Source of the DNA: Albula goreensis
Taxonomy: Eukaryota > Chordata > Actinopteri > Albuliformes > Albulidae
Assembly (NCBI GenBank): GCA_022829145.1
Contig: CM040753.1
Coordinates: 18,492,384 to 18,556,383, forward strand
DNA: 64,000 bases
Direction: 5' to 3'
Shown: piece by piece, positions 1-26,753 of the stretch
Position numbering within the stretch: position 1 is the first letter of the stretch
How the letters are laid out: each line of letters begins with the position of its first letter
Notes under the pieces: model-generated
Databases searched by the model: none
The model's input: only the letters and a program-made list of their open reading frames with translations
Told to the model about the DNA's origin: nothing
Program-made: the position numbers and the translations under genes

Positions 1-1597
1 ATTAACTCACCAAGCTGTTACTGTAGAGGAAAAAGCATTACACTCTCATTCAACTGTACATAAACTTTACAGGAAAATGTGGATCAAATCCCAGCCCTAT
101 TTTTTTATTTTTCTTGGCAGTTGTATGGGTGTAAAAGCATAAGTGGGGAGCAACAAATCAGATGTACATGTATGAATCTTCATTAAACCACATCAGATGT
201 TGCTCAGTGATTGCATACAAGTCAATGAGAGACAGAGTATCATGGTATGAGTGTGACTTTATCAATGCACCATTGAGTCCTAGTGATTGTATCGGTGAGA
301 ATGTTTTGAAGTGTCGGTGGGTTATTGAGAGTGTGCAAGGTGCAACACAGCTGTATCACAGTGTCACTGTATCAGTGTTAGTTAATCAGTCCGTCAGAGG
401 GAGTGTGCCACTGTAAAAGTGTGTCAGACCGGGAAGTAGGTCAGCCTCACATAACATATCATGCTGACTAACCAGAGATAAACAATCCACATTACCATGG
501 AAGCGTCATGGTCACCAGATGATCTTTCAGATGTGTGACACTGCCATGTACATACTATCAACCATTGACAGGGGATGTAATTGTCCCCAAAAATATTCCT
601 GAAAAAAGTTACTGGTAATGTAGAGACTTTCTCTCCATCCAAATAAAATGCACCTGAGAAATTATTTCCATGAATCTGAATGAACTTATCTATTCCATCC
701 TATTTGCATGAAGTCCAACATGCTCACTTCACTCATGAGATGAGGTTCTACATGAAATATAGGTAAGATATTCATCTCTGCACTATACAACTTGGATTTT
801 CAAAAAATTTGGGAAAAATATTTTCAGACAACAGGTTTGAGTTCCAGCCCTGATGTTACCAGCCAGCACAGGAGGTCTATATTGGCAGGGCAAAAGCCAA
901 AAAGAGATGAGCATGCACCTGCAAGTCCATTAACTGAACATATGTCAACTCCTCATTCCTGTGATGAAGTGGGCAGTATGCGATTGATACTTGCACTGTG
1001 AAAAATGGTGAAGTCGCGTTGCCTTGTGAGTCATGTTTGCAGCCACATCGTCCTTCTTGAGAGGAAGGGGAGTGGGGGTTTCATGCTGGTGCTTGTTACA
1101 TCACTCATGGCCAAAAAGAGAGGGAAAAATATGAAGCAAGGTGTGCCTGATCCTTTAAAACAACCTTGAACTTAACCTTTGTTTTGTGCACCAGGGGAAA
1201 TACATGATTTTTAAGTTTATGCATACTTGCACGTAATTATTTGTTCTTCTGAATACCAAGCATATATGCTCTTTACATCAACTCTGTTTCCTCGAGAAGG
1301 TAACAAAGGAAAGGATGACAGATGGTATGTTTTTGTGCTTGGCCAATCAAATGGTTTTTGAAAATATTTGAGGTGTACAGTGAGAACAACACTTCTCAAT
1401 GGTGAGTCACAATGGGGTGTTCCAGGACCACCATTATTAACCAAGTGATAATGTGTCTTCACCAAGTGACAATGGGTTTTTGGCTTGTGCAAGAAACAAT
1501 TTTGGGCCACAAATAACATAAAAGTGTTTTCAAGAGCAAAGCAGCCTGTAAATTAAGAATTTATTCAGCTGCAACAAGGGTTAGGGATAGTGTGCTT

Positions 1598-1760
1598 TAA
1601 AGCAGGGTTAGCCAGGACAGGTCTGGGAGACCTACAGGATATACTTGGTTTTTGTACTTAATTGATCAATTAATATATTTAATTGCACAATTAAAAGCTG
1701 TTTAAAAGAAAGCGCGGCACACCCTGCAGTTCTCAAGGGGTTGACTATGCTTTAGAAAGA
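1598..1760. repeat. Degenerate palindromic MITE-like repeat (GGAGGGC-type)
   Basis: The left side reads as an old copy of the teleost repeat whose ends resemble TCAAACTCCAGTCCTGGAGG followed by a CTGCAGG-like stretch. Here these appear as GGACAGGTCTGGGAGACC and CTACAGG. The right side carries the inverted counterpart (CCCTGCAGTTCTCAAGGGG). An AT-rich core separates the two. Related copies lie at about 21.30, 51.67, 53.36, 57.13 and 62.64 kb. Confidence 0.4.
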
Positions 1761-2548
1761 TTCTGCTACATTTACAGTGGCTGGTCCTGACTACAGTGTA
1801 ATCAGGTAGGCCTCGTGGCAGCACTGGGCACTGTGCATAGTCCACTCCACCCACTTACCGTCTTTCATTTGTACTATTTTGCCTACAAATCACCATCAGT
1901 ACACTAACCATATCTCTACCCTTCATCTCTCATTTGACAGTGAAGTTCCCCCTTTGGAACCTGACACCTTAATGATTTTCATTTCATTTATTCTTCAGAT
2001 GATTTTTGGGTTTGTGTTATATCTAGCCATCTTATGAACAGACTTTCAGCTATTCACATGGCTTTTCACGATGTTAGTGATTCACTAATTGTGGATCATT
2101 AGAGGATTTGAGGTGGTTGGTTACAGATAAATATGGAAATGTATATATTATTTACATACACGTGTGTATGTTTGTGTGTGTGTATATGTGTGCGTGCGTA
2201 CATCATACACTTATTTAACATTCAAATCAGTCAAATTAATCACCGCACTACATATACTGTTGTATGTATTTGCACACATACTTGTGCTTGTGTTAAGGGA
2301 GGAAATGAATTTTCCCATTAAATGAGTCCAAAGCTGAGATTGTCTGGGAAACCGTATTCTTTTTGAGTGGCCTCACCTTCTATTTATCTGAGAGGAGGGT
2401 TCAGATCTTGGCCTTGAGATTAAAGGATTCAAAGAGTCTGGCTGGCACATATTTTATGGGAGTCGCATTCAATTTAGCAATGCCTTTTGGGCATTGAATT
2501 TATGGTAATTATAAGGTGTGCCTAACAAAAAAAATCACTCCCAAGGCA

Positions 2549-2740
2549 TTGCAGTATAATGGTTATGGAGCCAAGCTTTTAAGGTCAAAGATGCAGTCAG
2601 GTAGGGCACTGCCATTGTAACGTTGAGAAAGGCACTTTATTTCTCCAGTGACTATCCAGCTGTGTAAATGCAGAGTGAGAATGTAGGCTGGGTAAGTCTC
2701 TCGGGATAAGGGCATCTGCTAAGTTCCTAAAATGACAAAA
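2549..2740 (+). repeat. tRNA-derived SINE
   Basis: The head (GCAGTATAATGGTTATGGAG) fits a tRNA-like A-box region. The middle has the familiar GAGAAAGGCACTTTAT and TCCAGCTGTGTAAATG blocks. The 3' part (GGGATAAGGGCATCTGCTAA) matches the LINE-derived tail GGATAAGAGCGTCTGCTAA shared by many teleost tRNA SINEs. Head and tail are both present, so this is close to a full-length but mutated copy. The arrangement resembles SINEs described from eels and other early-branching teleosts; the exact family is not certain. Confidence 0.7.
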
Positions 2741-5433
2741 CATGCTGCATTTTCCATTCTGGGCAGTGACTAAGGGGCTAGAGTCAGTGGTAAACATTGA
2801 GAAAAACAACACATGAGTCAACCGCGAGGTAGGGAAGATGAGCAGTCAGAGCCAAACAAAAGGAGAATTTCAGGAAAATTACAGCAGCCACTGAGTTTGG
2901 AGAAGCAGTTGAAAACAGGCACAAACAATATCATTCAATAGAATTCTTATTCAGTTCAAAGGGATGCAAGTTCAAATCTTACTGAATGTCAAAAACATTT
3001 CAACCTTCCAGTAAGGCTTTCATATGGTCGAGAGATAACATAGTATTTGTGAATGTTTGACAAACAGTCTTACAGAATATTTATTGGACCAAACAAGTGG
3101 TGATGGAGTCATAGAAATACATTCAAGACATGTCACATACTGATTTATGGGCTGACTACAATCTCTAGATATCCTTTTAACTGAAATTGAAACTTGATTG
3201 ATTTTTGTGATTAAAAGTGAATATTGCCATTTACATGGATGGCCATCCTAATTTGAATATATTTTTTTCACCTTTGATAAGAAAACTGAATATTGTCAGA
3301 AAGCTTTGAAAGTACGCACAGATAACTCGACAGCTGAAGACTGGGAACATGTCTCCTCACATTTGGGAATGTTCTACACACAAAAGATTGTTGACAGGTA
3401 TGTCTATGTAGGCTGTTGTTCTGTCCTGGTAATTACCAGTCTGAGTGAATTTGAGAATCAGTGAGTATAAATCTGGGGTTGTCACTATCATCATGTAATG
3501 ATCCTAAAGGTAATTATGAAAATCCACACAAAATAAAATTCCATAACCATCTGTGGTGATGCTTTTTAAGCTTTAATATAATTTTTTCAGTAAATATTGC
3601 CTCTTAAAAATGTGTATTTTCAATTGTTCTTTGCGATTGATGTAATCAGTTTTCCAACTTTTATATTGTAAGTGCTATGATAGGTCTATTCATCTGACAA
3701 AATGCTGTCACTCTCCTGCAGAAGCCTCTACACTTTTGACTGAAGTAACAGGGCGTGGGGAGAGTGAGGAAAGTGGTCACAAACTGACACTGAATCTAGG
3801 GAATTTAAGAATTTTTATGATTATGTGGTAAAAATGTCCCCACCCTAAAAAGTACAATGATGCCAGGTAACTCTTCACTGTGGTATTTTGGCTCACAATG
3901 ATAAGTTGATCCATATTTCATAAAAGTGACAGCCTTAGTACTCACTTCTTCGCCACTGGTGAGACTGCACTGTAAAGGGTGATATTGGTATTTACCTGGG
4001 GTGCACTTTCAGGGATCAGCTGGTTTTTCACTCCATATGATTGTAATTCAGTGGAGATACATGATATCACAGACTTGAGAGTGAGAGGAAAATGTACAGT
4101 TTGTTTTCAGGGTATTGTCTCACTAATGAGAATGAGTGAAAACATACAGAGCTCTGCTCTTCTAAAACCCCCTGTCATACTGCCAATCCACACTTGTTTT
4201 CAGCTTTTGCACTTGGTTGTGCACAAACAGAATAATTGCATATGCAATGAATGCCATTTAGCTCAAATGTTTTTAAGGACCGATATGATTCAAAATGCAT
4301 AAGTACATCCATGCATTCTTTGACAATGTAAAACTACCATACTTGTGACAGTTACACCTATAACACAAGCAGCATAGGATGAAAAGAATAAAATAAAATA
4401 GCTGCAATGGTGACTTTAACACATACCTTATGCAATGTTCCAAAAGGTCAGTGGAAAATAGCTTAAATTTGTTGGTTAAGTCCCAAATACCAAAAAGGTG
4501 TAAGAATAATCTTTGTGTGAACAAAGAACGCAACCAATGTAATGCATGTGTGTAAGCAAAAGATGTTTGGAATGGAGTTCCAAAGCTCTGGGGCTGCCTG
4601 TAACCAGGCCAGCCCCACGCCTGCAATCACACTTACAGTTACTTCTCCCTTCAGTTTCAAAAGAATATGCAACTGGTTTGTAGTTTGCATCTACATCTTG
4701 TGTTCCCCCTGCCTATGCTGGTTTCTATGATTAAATACACATGTGTATAAATTCTTTGGTCATTTTTTCCCTTGAACTTAATTTAACATAATTGTAGGTT
4801 TGGCGTGTTGCCAATTGTTTCATCTTTGAACTCTTTATTTCCACAAATGGTTTGAGTGGCCTGTTAGTATCTGGTTTAACTGATTTAAAATGTAACTTTT
4901 TCCATAGGAATCATTTCACATTTAATACATTATAGACGAAGAAATCACGATGTGTCCAATTACAAGATCTGGAATGTGAATATGATACAGTTATTCTTCG
5001 TCATATTCATTTCTATTTCTGACATAATGTGGCCTCAAGGGGCTAAATAATCCATGCACATTAAAATGAATACTCAACTCTGCTCTAATTCGAGGCTTTC
5101 GATTATGGTTGTAATGAAAACCCAAATGTTCATGGGCTGAGTACTGAGCTCCATATTGCTGCCATGGGATAAGACATGACCTGACCGACCATGCTGCATG
5201 TTTTAAATCAGTGTTAGCTTCCACAGACAGTGTGACCCCCCACCCCTTCCCAAAACAACTTATTTCACTATCCTTATTTGGAGTCTGCTTAGCCATTCAT
5301 TTAAGTTTCCATCTAATTTCCAACAACCCACATTCAATTTCCGTTCCCCTAATCCACAGCATGTGACAGCCTGTATACATTTCATTAGATGATTCATGGT
5401 GACTTAAACATTTGAGTCAGACTGAACCCTGGT

Positions 5434-5578
5434 CTGTATTTATAAAACATCTCAGGTTGGACTGCTGATCTAGGAAAAGTTTTTTTTAACATCTCTATCT
5501 TAGACATTCATTTAATATCTGAAATTCAAAACTGATCTTAGAGAAGCACTATTTTTTTATGGAGTTTTATGAATACAG
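5434..5578. repeat. Palindromic MITE (CTGTATTYATAAA ends)
   Basis: The left end starts CTGTATTTATAAAACATCTC and continues to CTGCTGATCTAGG. The right end is its inverted counterpart: AACTGATCTTAGAGAAGCAC, then TTTTATGAATACAG. The two halves form one large imperfect palindrome of about 145 bp. This structure is widespread in fish genomes (GATCTAGGATCAG-type MITE). It has no coding capacity. A second copy lies at about 55.82-55.97 kb. Confidence 0.65.
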
Positions 5579-6501
5579 GGGCTGTTGTAAGAAGTCCAGA
5601 GTGAGTAATGGCTTGTTACAGAGGCCAAAATGAGTAATCCTATGTTAAAGGAGGTCTGCGGGAGGCCACAGATGTCATTACTGTCATTTTGATTGGTTAA
5701 TTGTTGTGCTGCTATGATTGTATGCCAACATACTGTATTTCACAATTCAGCTGACAGTGTGATCGAGAGAGAGAAGGGACATGACCATTATAATTACAGT
5801 ACTGACCCCTAAGTTCTGAATTATGCAAACATCTTGCACTTAAAGGGTAATCCTACTTATAATTTTGGTTTGGCTCATTGCTGTAATCCATAGTTGCTAT
5901 AGGAGTGACTACGATAAAAGAACCAAATGTGACTATGTATGGCTAATATTCACAGGTTTTATGGGGACTCTTTACAGCTGGACAGGATTTTCTAATTCTG
6001 GTAGCTGCTCATGTATTGTCCTGTTTGACAGCAGGCTGAGTAGTACATATGGTAAAAAAAAACAGCTACTGGTTGAACGTTTTGCTTTGAGTTTTAAAAA
6101 AAAAAACATTACCTCCTACCATGTCCAATTTGGAGTTTTATTATGTGTATTGATTCTGAGATGTCCAACTCTGACTGAGCAGAACTACTTTCTATTGAAT
6201 AAAAATCTGGCCCAATTCTGGCATTGGAGTCACATTTGAAAAAAAAGTTTAAAAAAACAGTTTAAAAAAACGGAGATCCATATCACATCAGATGATAAAA
6301 GTACTGTTTTATTTTAACAGCCTCTGCCATCTGAAATTCAAGACCTTTTGTTTTCCTTTTTTAATGCGAAAGTAGAGCTGGAAAATAATAGCTAGAGAGC
6401 CATCCCTCATCTTCACTGGAAATGAGGAGAGCAGCATGGATTACAACCCCAATGCAGCCCCCACCACCACCACCATATTCTCATTTGTTATTTTCCATCA
6501 G

Positions 6502-6512
6502 TAAATGGGTCA
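6502..6512 (+). promoter_or_regulatory. Perfect ROR response element match
   Basis: The sequence TAAATGGGTCA fits the ROR/REV-ERB consensus WAWNTRGGTCA at all eleven positions. A second half-site (CGGTCA) follows after three bases. It lies about 3.2 kb before the first coding exon of the ROR gene. About one such match is expected by chance in a window this size, so function is only possible. Confidence 0.3.
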
Positions 6513-7164
6513 AATCGGTCAATTGATCAAAACGCCATGGAGACCTGACTGAATGGCAGGTGCCAAGGGAGGGCTACACAGTGATGCAGCGGCTATGTGG
6601 CTTCTGAGTGGCACACTGACCTATTGGTGAGGGCCTGGGGAAGGGGGGATGGGGTGGGAGGGGTTAAAGTGGATTACAGTGCTACACAGAGAAACGGAGG
6701 TAGAGCACATAGGAGATTACTGGGCATTTGACAGAGAAGAAGAAAGAGGGATTAGCAAGATGAACGAAAGGAGAGAGGGTGCCGGGGATGGAGGGATTAT
6801 TCGCCCCTGAAGCAGGATCCTGAAATAATCCCTCTTGGAATATTGTGTTTTACCCAGTGCGAGGTGAAAGTTGGCAAAGGAGGGGGCATTTTTATTGCCT
6901 TTCATTAGTGAATCACCTGTCAATTATTCCCCTCTTTTCTGTCTTCTCCCAAAGTGTAATGCTCTGTATTACAGATTTGTAAATTACTCTCGTTTTCTCT
7001 CTGTCTTATTCCCAGTCACCCCTACACACTTACTCAGTCTCTCCCCTCTCTCCTCATTGTTTTTATCTGTGGATTCAGCTACTCGCATGCCTCTTAGCAA
7101 TGTTAAACTCCACCCATCCTCACCCGTTCTTCCCCCTCTCAAACTAATGCAGCAGCTCAGTGGT

Positions 7165-7191
7165 TATATAAGATTTGGGGTCAGGGGGTCA
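7165..7191 (+). promoter_or_regulatory. TATA-like box with adjacent DR2 nuclear-receptor half-sites
   Basis: TATATAAG is followed within a few bases by two direct GGGTCA half-sites at 7178-7183 and 7186-7191, spaced by two bases. The arrangement could mark an upstream promoter or enhancer of the ROR gene. No first exon with a donor in the right phase was found downstream, so this stays a weak call. Confidence 0.25.
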
Positions 7192-7244
7192 CTGTCACTG
7201 TCACTGGCATAGCCTCTAAACACAAGGGGGGGAGTGTTCAGTGA

Positions 7245-7248
<4 letters not shown>

Positions 7249-7278
<30 letters not shown>
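7249..7278. repeat. (GA)n microsatellite
   Basis: An uninterrupted GA dinucleotide run of about 15 units lies inside a longer purine-rich stretch that continues to about 7300. Confidence 0.95.
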
Positions 7279-7282
<4 letters not shown>

Positions 7283-9068
7283 AGAGAGAGAAAGGAATGA
7301 GGAACAATGTAAAAGGAAGCCAAGTACAGACAGGAAGAGCAGGGAAAAAGTATACCAGTTGTCTATAGAGGAGAAAAGAGGACATTGTGTGCAAAGAGTT
7401 ACTTGCAACAATTGAGTAACTATTAAATCATAAGAGCATAATGATAGATGTCATCGTTGTAGTTACTGTTGCTATTTATCTTGTGTTGTTATAATCACAG
7501 AGGAAGATGAAAGTGTCTGGTGGGTATTTCCTTGGAACTCTTCCTAAGAATACAAGTGCAACGCCTTGTAACAAGAGAGAATTGACAAGGAAAGAATACA
7601 ATTTTTAAAAACTTGTATGGAGAAAAGGGAGCAATAAATAAAATATAAACAAGTAGTGTATTAGTACAGCTAGTACAGTGAATGAAAAAAGGAAGCAAAA
7701 CAACATGGACAATGCAAGGGAAACAAAAGAGAGCCAGAAAGAATATGGAGAGAGAGACGGATGTTGGGAATTGGTGGTAAATTCTCTTGCTTCAGTGCTG
7801 CTCCACTAACCTACTTCCTGTAATCTCTCTTCTCCTCATTTCATAACTATGGCTGTGAAAACATTACATCACAGGTTCTTAGTTTTACCCACACACACGC
7901 ACACACATATCCTATTGTGTCCTCCATATTATCGCAGTTTGCATTGTTATTTAAAGGTATTCAAAAAGAACACAGACATTAGAATATCTGCACTTTCTCC
8001 TTTCGCTTCCATATATGCATGCTGTATGATTTATTGATGTCCTATTGCTAAACTGGTTTTGTGGAATAACTAAGAAAACCATAGAATATGCACATAGATA
8101 GCAATTAAAATACTGAATTATTTGAGGGGTGATTGTAAATATTCAAATTTAACATCTACATTCTTGAGCATAAAAGGAAGCCAAATAACAGACAATCCTA
8201 AGCCTTTTTGGACACAAAAATAATCCACAATATTGCAATGGCCAAGGATTTATATTTTAGGGCTCAAAACACAGCTGGTACCCTTTTGCTTGTCACCTTC
8301 TATACATGAGTCATTGTCATCTAAATTTATTTTACTTTAGATTCCATTTTAATGTTAAACTATTGTGATGGACCACATTTCACTGCCTGATTACAAAGGT
8401 CTACTAACATCTACAGGTAAACTGCAGGTCTCTGACATTACTTCTTCTTGGGGTAGATACCTAATATGTCACCTATATGCAAGTATGATAAAGGGTTTTT
8501 CAGTATTATGGTTAAACATATTACAATTGATGTTGTTTCTACTCTGGTTTGGAGGTTTTTTGAAAGTTGACTTTTCATGGGTTACATAACAAAAGGATAT
8601 GTCAAGAAGTTGTGAAGTAGTTTTTTTCAGTAGTACAAACAAGTTAGAAGCTAGGTCTGAACAACCCAGACTGTCTGGAAGACACATATAGGGTCATTTT
8701 TATGTAACAGGTAGTTAATAGCTATTTTGTCATTCTGGACTAAATGTTTTTCAGTGATTTGTGTTTATAGCTATAAAAAGGCAAAATATATTATAGGGCA
8801 ATAGGGCAAATTACAGCATTAATTGGCTTGTTTAAATGTGGAGTCTGATTATTTTAAGAAATTATTTACTTTTTGTGATTTCTAAATGTTTATTGTGTCT
8901 TGTTTTTGTTTTGTGTTTTGTGCTTTGTGTTTTTTTTTTTTTTTTTGCCACAAGCAGATGGTAGTACCTGGAATATCATATATGTATTATTTAAATTATT
9001 TTAAAAAGAAAACCTTGCACTTATAATTTGTTAATGGATTTGAGTATAATTGTTTATATTTTTGGTGG

Positions 9069-9076
9069 TTATGTAA
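9069..9076 (+). promoter_or_regulatory. D-box (TTATGTAA)
   Basis: This is an exact match to the PAR-bZIP/NFIL3 D-box core TTATGYAA, about 200-250 bp upstream of the GC-rich first-exon region of the ROR gene. D-boxes are known clock- and light-responsive elements in vertebrates, including fish. An 8-mer match alone is weak evidence. Confidence 0.3.
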
Positions 9077-9269
9077 CAATTCCTTTAAAACTGGCTAGTA
9101 ATTCTAAAAACTTGACGTTTATGTTATCTTTATATGTAGTTATCTTAAAATACATGCTCATATACATGTATATATATAAAACATGTATTTGTGCCCTTGA
9201 GTACAACAGCAAACGTAATGTAAAGACAGGGTGTGGAATAATTGCCATGATAATGTTATTATGACACAC

Positions 9270-9725
9270 TGCCACACTTTCCCACACCGGCTCAGGTCTC
9301 AGATCCTCCTTAAGCGCGCGGAAGGGAGCGCGCCGCTGCCCGGGGCACGAGGCGGGCCAGTGGAGCGAGATCATGTGAGAGTCCACGCGCCGAAAGTAGG
9401 TTACAGAGAGAGAGAGCGAAAAAGACAGGCAGACTCAGAGTAAGAGTGGAGCGATCGGACTGCCATATTATGTACAGTGTACACTACCGCGAATAGACCG
9501 CAAAGACCGCCGGAGAATACGAAGAAAAGTATTTTCAACTATTTATGTTAATTGGCATTTTTGTTTTACTCACGGGTAGACATCGTGAAAACATATGAGG
9601 ATTTGTTGCTATCATTTTTCTCAATTGCTCCATCTTGGAGCGAAACTAAATATATATAATAATTTCTGCGAGCCGTTTTATTTATATGCTTTGGAATTAT
9701 ATTTCGAAGATAATATAACATCAGA
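9270..9725 (+). promoter_or_regulatory. ROR gene CpG-rich promoter and 5'UTR
   Basis: Between about 9295 and 9500 the sequence turns GC- and CpG-rich (for example AAGCGCGCGGAAGGGAGCGC) within an AT-rich background, as expected for a TATA-less promoter and first exon. It contains an E-box-like TCATGTGA (9371-9378) and a near-perfect ROR element (9393-9403). The rest up to the ATG at 9726 is read as 5'UTR. The exact transcription start cannot be fixed. The (GA)-rich tract at 9404-9420 is probably transcribed leader. Confidence 0.55.
9393..9403 (+). promoter_or_regulatory. Near-perfect ROR/REV-ERB element in the ROR gene's own first-exon region
   Basis: AAAGTAGGTTA fits WAWNTRGGTCA at ten of eleven positions; the penultimate C is T. 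It sits in the CpG-rich promoter/5'UTR of a ROR gene, where feedback by ROR or REV-ERB would be plausible. There is no experimental support in the sequence itself. Confidence 0.35.
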
Positions 9726-23500
<13,775 letters not shown>

Positions 23501-26365
23501 AAGCAGACAGAGCAAAAGACAGAGTGAGGGAAAGATGTTGGAACAGAGAGGCAGAGGAAAAGAATAAAAATAAACAGAAACCAGCAGCTCAGTGACAATC
23601 CAGCACAAAACACTTTACCACTCACACGCCACACCCAGCTCGTAACCTGGCCCTCTTCTGTGAGTCTGACCAGGGCTATTGAGACGTAAGAATCTTGCAT
23701 AAAGAATAGCCCTACGCTAACTGTCAGGCACTGGCTTCATGTTACTATACTTGGAGTAAAACATACTGAGTTGACCAGTATTTAATGTACATAATTAGCT
23801 TTTCCTCAGATCTCATTTGAGAGCTTGCACCTCCTTATAAAACATGAAGTGTCCTGCAGTTAGATTTCCTTTCTCCTCCCTGATCTCAAATACTTGCTTC
23901 CATTTGCTCAAATCATGAATGTAACCCCACAGACATATATGTAAAGCCCCAGTTGCTAGACCGAATGTGCTTACAGCACTGCCCCTGTTGTAGAGCTGTT
24001 TTTTCTCTTACTCTTACACAACCTATGGTCTGGCTTATCGTTGATTAGCACCTATGCCGTGATTTTTAATCCTCTTAGCAAACAATTGAAAGGGACCAAG
24101 ATCTGTTTTTTGTTGTCTTTTTTTTTTTTTTTTGTTTTTTTTATCAGACAACATGTCGCATGCAACAAAGACACTAATCTACCTTGTTTTATCATTTACC
24201 CAGTGGTTCACAACCTTGTCTGTCATGCACAAGCAACCTACTTGCACACATAACAATAATAACACTAACTCACTGGGCCCATGTATTTGTACAGGCACAA
24301 ATGCAGACAGTGTTTTTTTGGAGCTGCTTTTTAAATGCAATGAAAAGACCTCATTCCCACCATACCTTTTCCCTTTGCAAATGCCACTTACTGAGAGAGT
24401 GTGAGAGAGAGAGGTAGAGAGAAAACAAAGTATTTTAAATGTTCCTTTAATTTATATACACATTTCTATATACATTTATTTTAGAGAGAAAGAATATGTA
24501 TAGAGTGTGTGAGAGAGAAAGAGATGGAGAGAGAGTGAAAGAAAAAAGGGGAAGAAAGTAAGATGAGTCAGGGCCATGTCAAGTCCATGCCTCAACAAAA
24601 TTCCAGTGACTTTGGAAATAAAAGAATTGGGACTAAAAAATGTCCTAGCAAGAAGGACAAGCAAACAAATAGCACTTACAGAATGACCAAGGGTCATATG
24701 CCTTTTGCGGACCTTTCCATGTCTCTCGGGCCTTCTGAATTTGGTCAGAGCACAGGCCATTGTTATGAATAACCCATACGTGCAGATATGGAAATTTTCC
24801 ACCAAGGGGAGTGGAAGAAGCCAACAGAGAAACATCAAACCCGTGGTTGGTCAGAAGATGGAAAGGGGCTGGTGCCCTGAACTGACAGCAATGTGTCAGG
24901 CTATCTTTCATTGTTAAACTTTCCCCCTGGGTATCTTGCATTGTAAAACTTCCCAAGTTCAGCTTTGTGAATGGACATGTTATGGATTTGTGAATTGTGC
25001 CCATATATATATATATTCTTAACCTGTTTTCTTAAGCCTTTCCTCCTACCACTTTGGCACAATTTGTAAGGGTTGACAGAGCTATCAGCTACCCCCCTGA
25101 GCTAGGGATTATTATTACTCTTACTAATATTATATAGTACATATTCTATTTTAGATTTTTTGCAGTGCAAAAGACACTGAAGGACAAATTAAATATTTTT
25201 TGTGAACAGTTGTATTTTCTCACAATTTTGCTAAGCTCAGTGAGAGGTGATTCAGATCTAATCTCTCCCTGCCAATGCCCAAAGCATGCCTGCCTACACT
25301 GACAATCAAAGGCCACACATCTCTCTCTCTCTCTCTCTCTGTTTGGAGGTGGTGGTCTGCTCTTTATTGACCATGGAGCCCTTCTGAGAGTAAAATGTCT
25401 CTCAAATTGATATATTTTTCAGGGCACAGTGGCCATCTTTGAACTAAGTATGGACAACGGGTGTCAGAAAACCTCAGATGCTTCTGTCTTGCCCACCAGC
25501 TACCTGAGAATAATCAGTTTACCGAAAATAAGCTGCAACACATAATATCTCAGTAGGAGCGGTTCATAACCATTATGGCAATGAGATAGTCACTCAACAA
25601 GCCTTTGGATCTATGCTGTCCACTTATGTAACAGAACTGCTTCATAATTCATTCTGCACTGCTGGAACAGTGCAGTCTCTCCATTCTGTGTACTATGTTT
25701 TTTAACATGAACCGGGGTTTTAGATGAGATCCATATTTTTCCTGGGTGCTAAAGACAGTGTCATACCGGGACTGTGCAATAGTCAGTCTTTCCCAAGTCC
25801 GGTGCTTAAGGACCTACAGACCTGAGGCATTCCCTCCAAAGACTCTGCACTGGGCCACTGCAGCACTGAGGTTACAGAGTGCATGTCCAAGGTAATGCCT
25901 TGGTAATGCCTAGTATTGCTGTTGACATCTACATCAACCATAACAGTTTATGCACATGGATCGACTGTACACAAAAGAGTCAATTCTTAGAAAGCCTTTA
26001 AGGCTAGATCATTAGCTATGGATTGATGGATTGTAATATGCCAGGATCAAGCTCTAGTGCTGCCCACATGTGTTCCCCTGTGGAGGTATGGAGAGGAATT
26101 TCTCCAGGTGCACTTACCTACACAGTATGCTCATAGTCACTCAGGGAGATAGCTGGGCTCTCTGTCCTACAGTGTCTTCAGTTAGCCTAGCAAAGACACC
26201 TTGCACCGAATAGAAGAACTTAAACCTTGATCACTGTGTATAGTATATGTTTCTTGTGAATGTCAATCACAGAAGTATCAAAGGCTTTTACCCCTGTGTG
26301 ATATCAATATTACTTCAGGACTTTTTGAGTCTGAATTGTAGAAGACTTAGGATTTAAACAATATT

Positions 26366-26371
26366 AATAAA
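26366..26371 (+). terminator. Possible proximal poly(A) signal of the ROR gene
   Basis: AATAAA in an AT-rich context followed by T/G-rich sequence (about 26400-26430). It could give a transcript about 380 nt shorter than the distal signal. Confidence 0.4.
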
Positions 26372-26747
26372 AATATACAGATGGATTTTATTCTTGGAAT
26401 TTAGTGTTGGTTTTGTTGTGATTTTTTTTGTTTTTACCCTTTTTCTAATTTCTTTCTCTCCTATTTAGCACCTTCCTTTTTGTCTTGTAAAATTGTAATT
26501 CTATTTTTTTAAAAACAATGTGTTTAAAAAAACACCAAAAAGTTAATTTTCTTCTGTCAGTATCCCTGTCCTTCATGTTTTCAATTTATTTCAAATGACT
26601 AGACTCCACACACACATATACATATGTGTGTGTGTTTGTGTGTAATATAATTTATAAAATATTATTAATATAAAGCTTGGGTTATTAAACACATGTAAGA
26701 GTTACAGCATTGTGCAATGGGGATACAGTATGTGGTTTTAAGAATGT

Positions 26748-26753
26748 AATAAA
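26748..26753 (+). terminator. Poly(A) signal of the ROR gene
   Basis: AATAAA followed by a T-rich and GT-containing stretch (about 26757-26795), the usual layout for cleavage about 20 nt downstream. It is the last such signal before the next promoter. Confidence 0.6.

Larger units (their letters stand above)
1..9260. other. Upstream non-coding region
   Basis: No convincing coding exon is visible in the 9 kb before the receptor gene. The open frames here are short, have no recognisable domain and are not flanked by matching splice signals. The stretch holds two MITE-like repeats, one tRNA-derived SINE, a (GA)n tract, a TATA-like site followed by a DR2 element, and one perfect match to the ROR response element; all are listed separately. 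The part at about 6400-6720 is less AT-rich than its surroundings and could be a conserved regulatory block, but this cannot be tested without another genome. The gene to the left lies outside the window. Confidence 0.6.

Noticed and set aside
5865-6239. 124-codon ORF on the plus strand
   Set aside because: The translation is low in structure, has no family resemblance, lies in AT-rich DNA, and shows no promoter or splice context.
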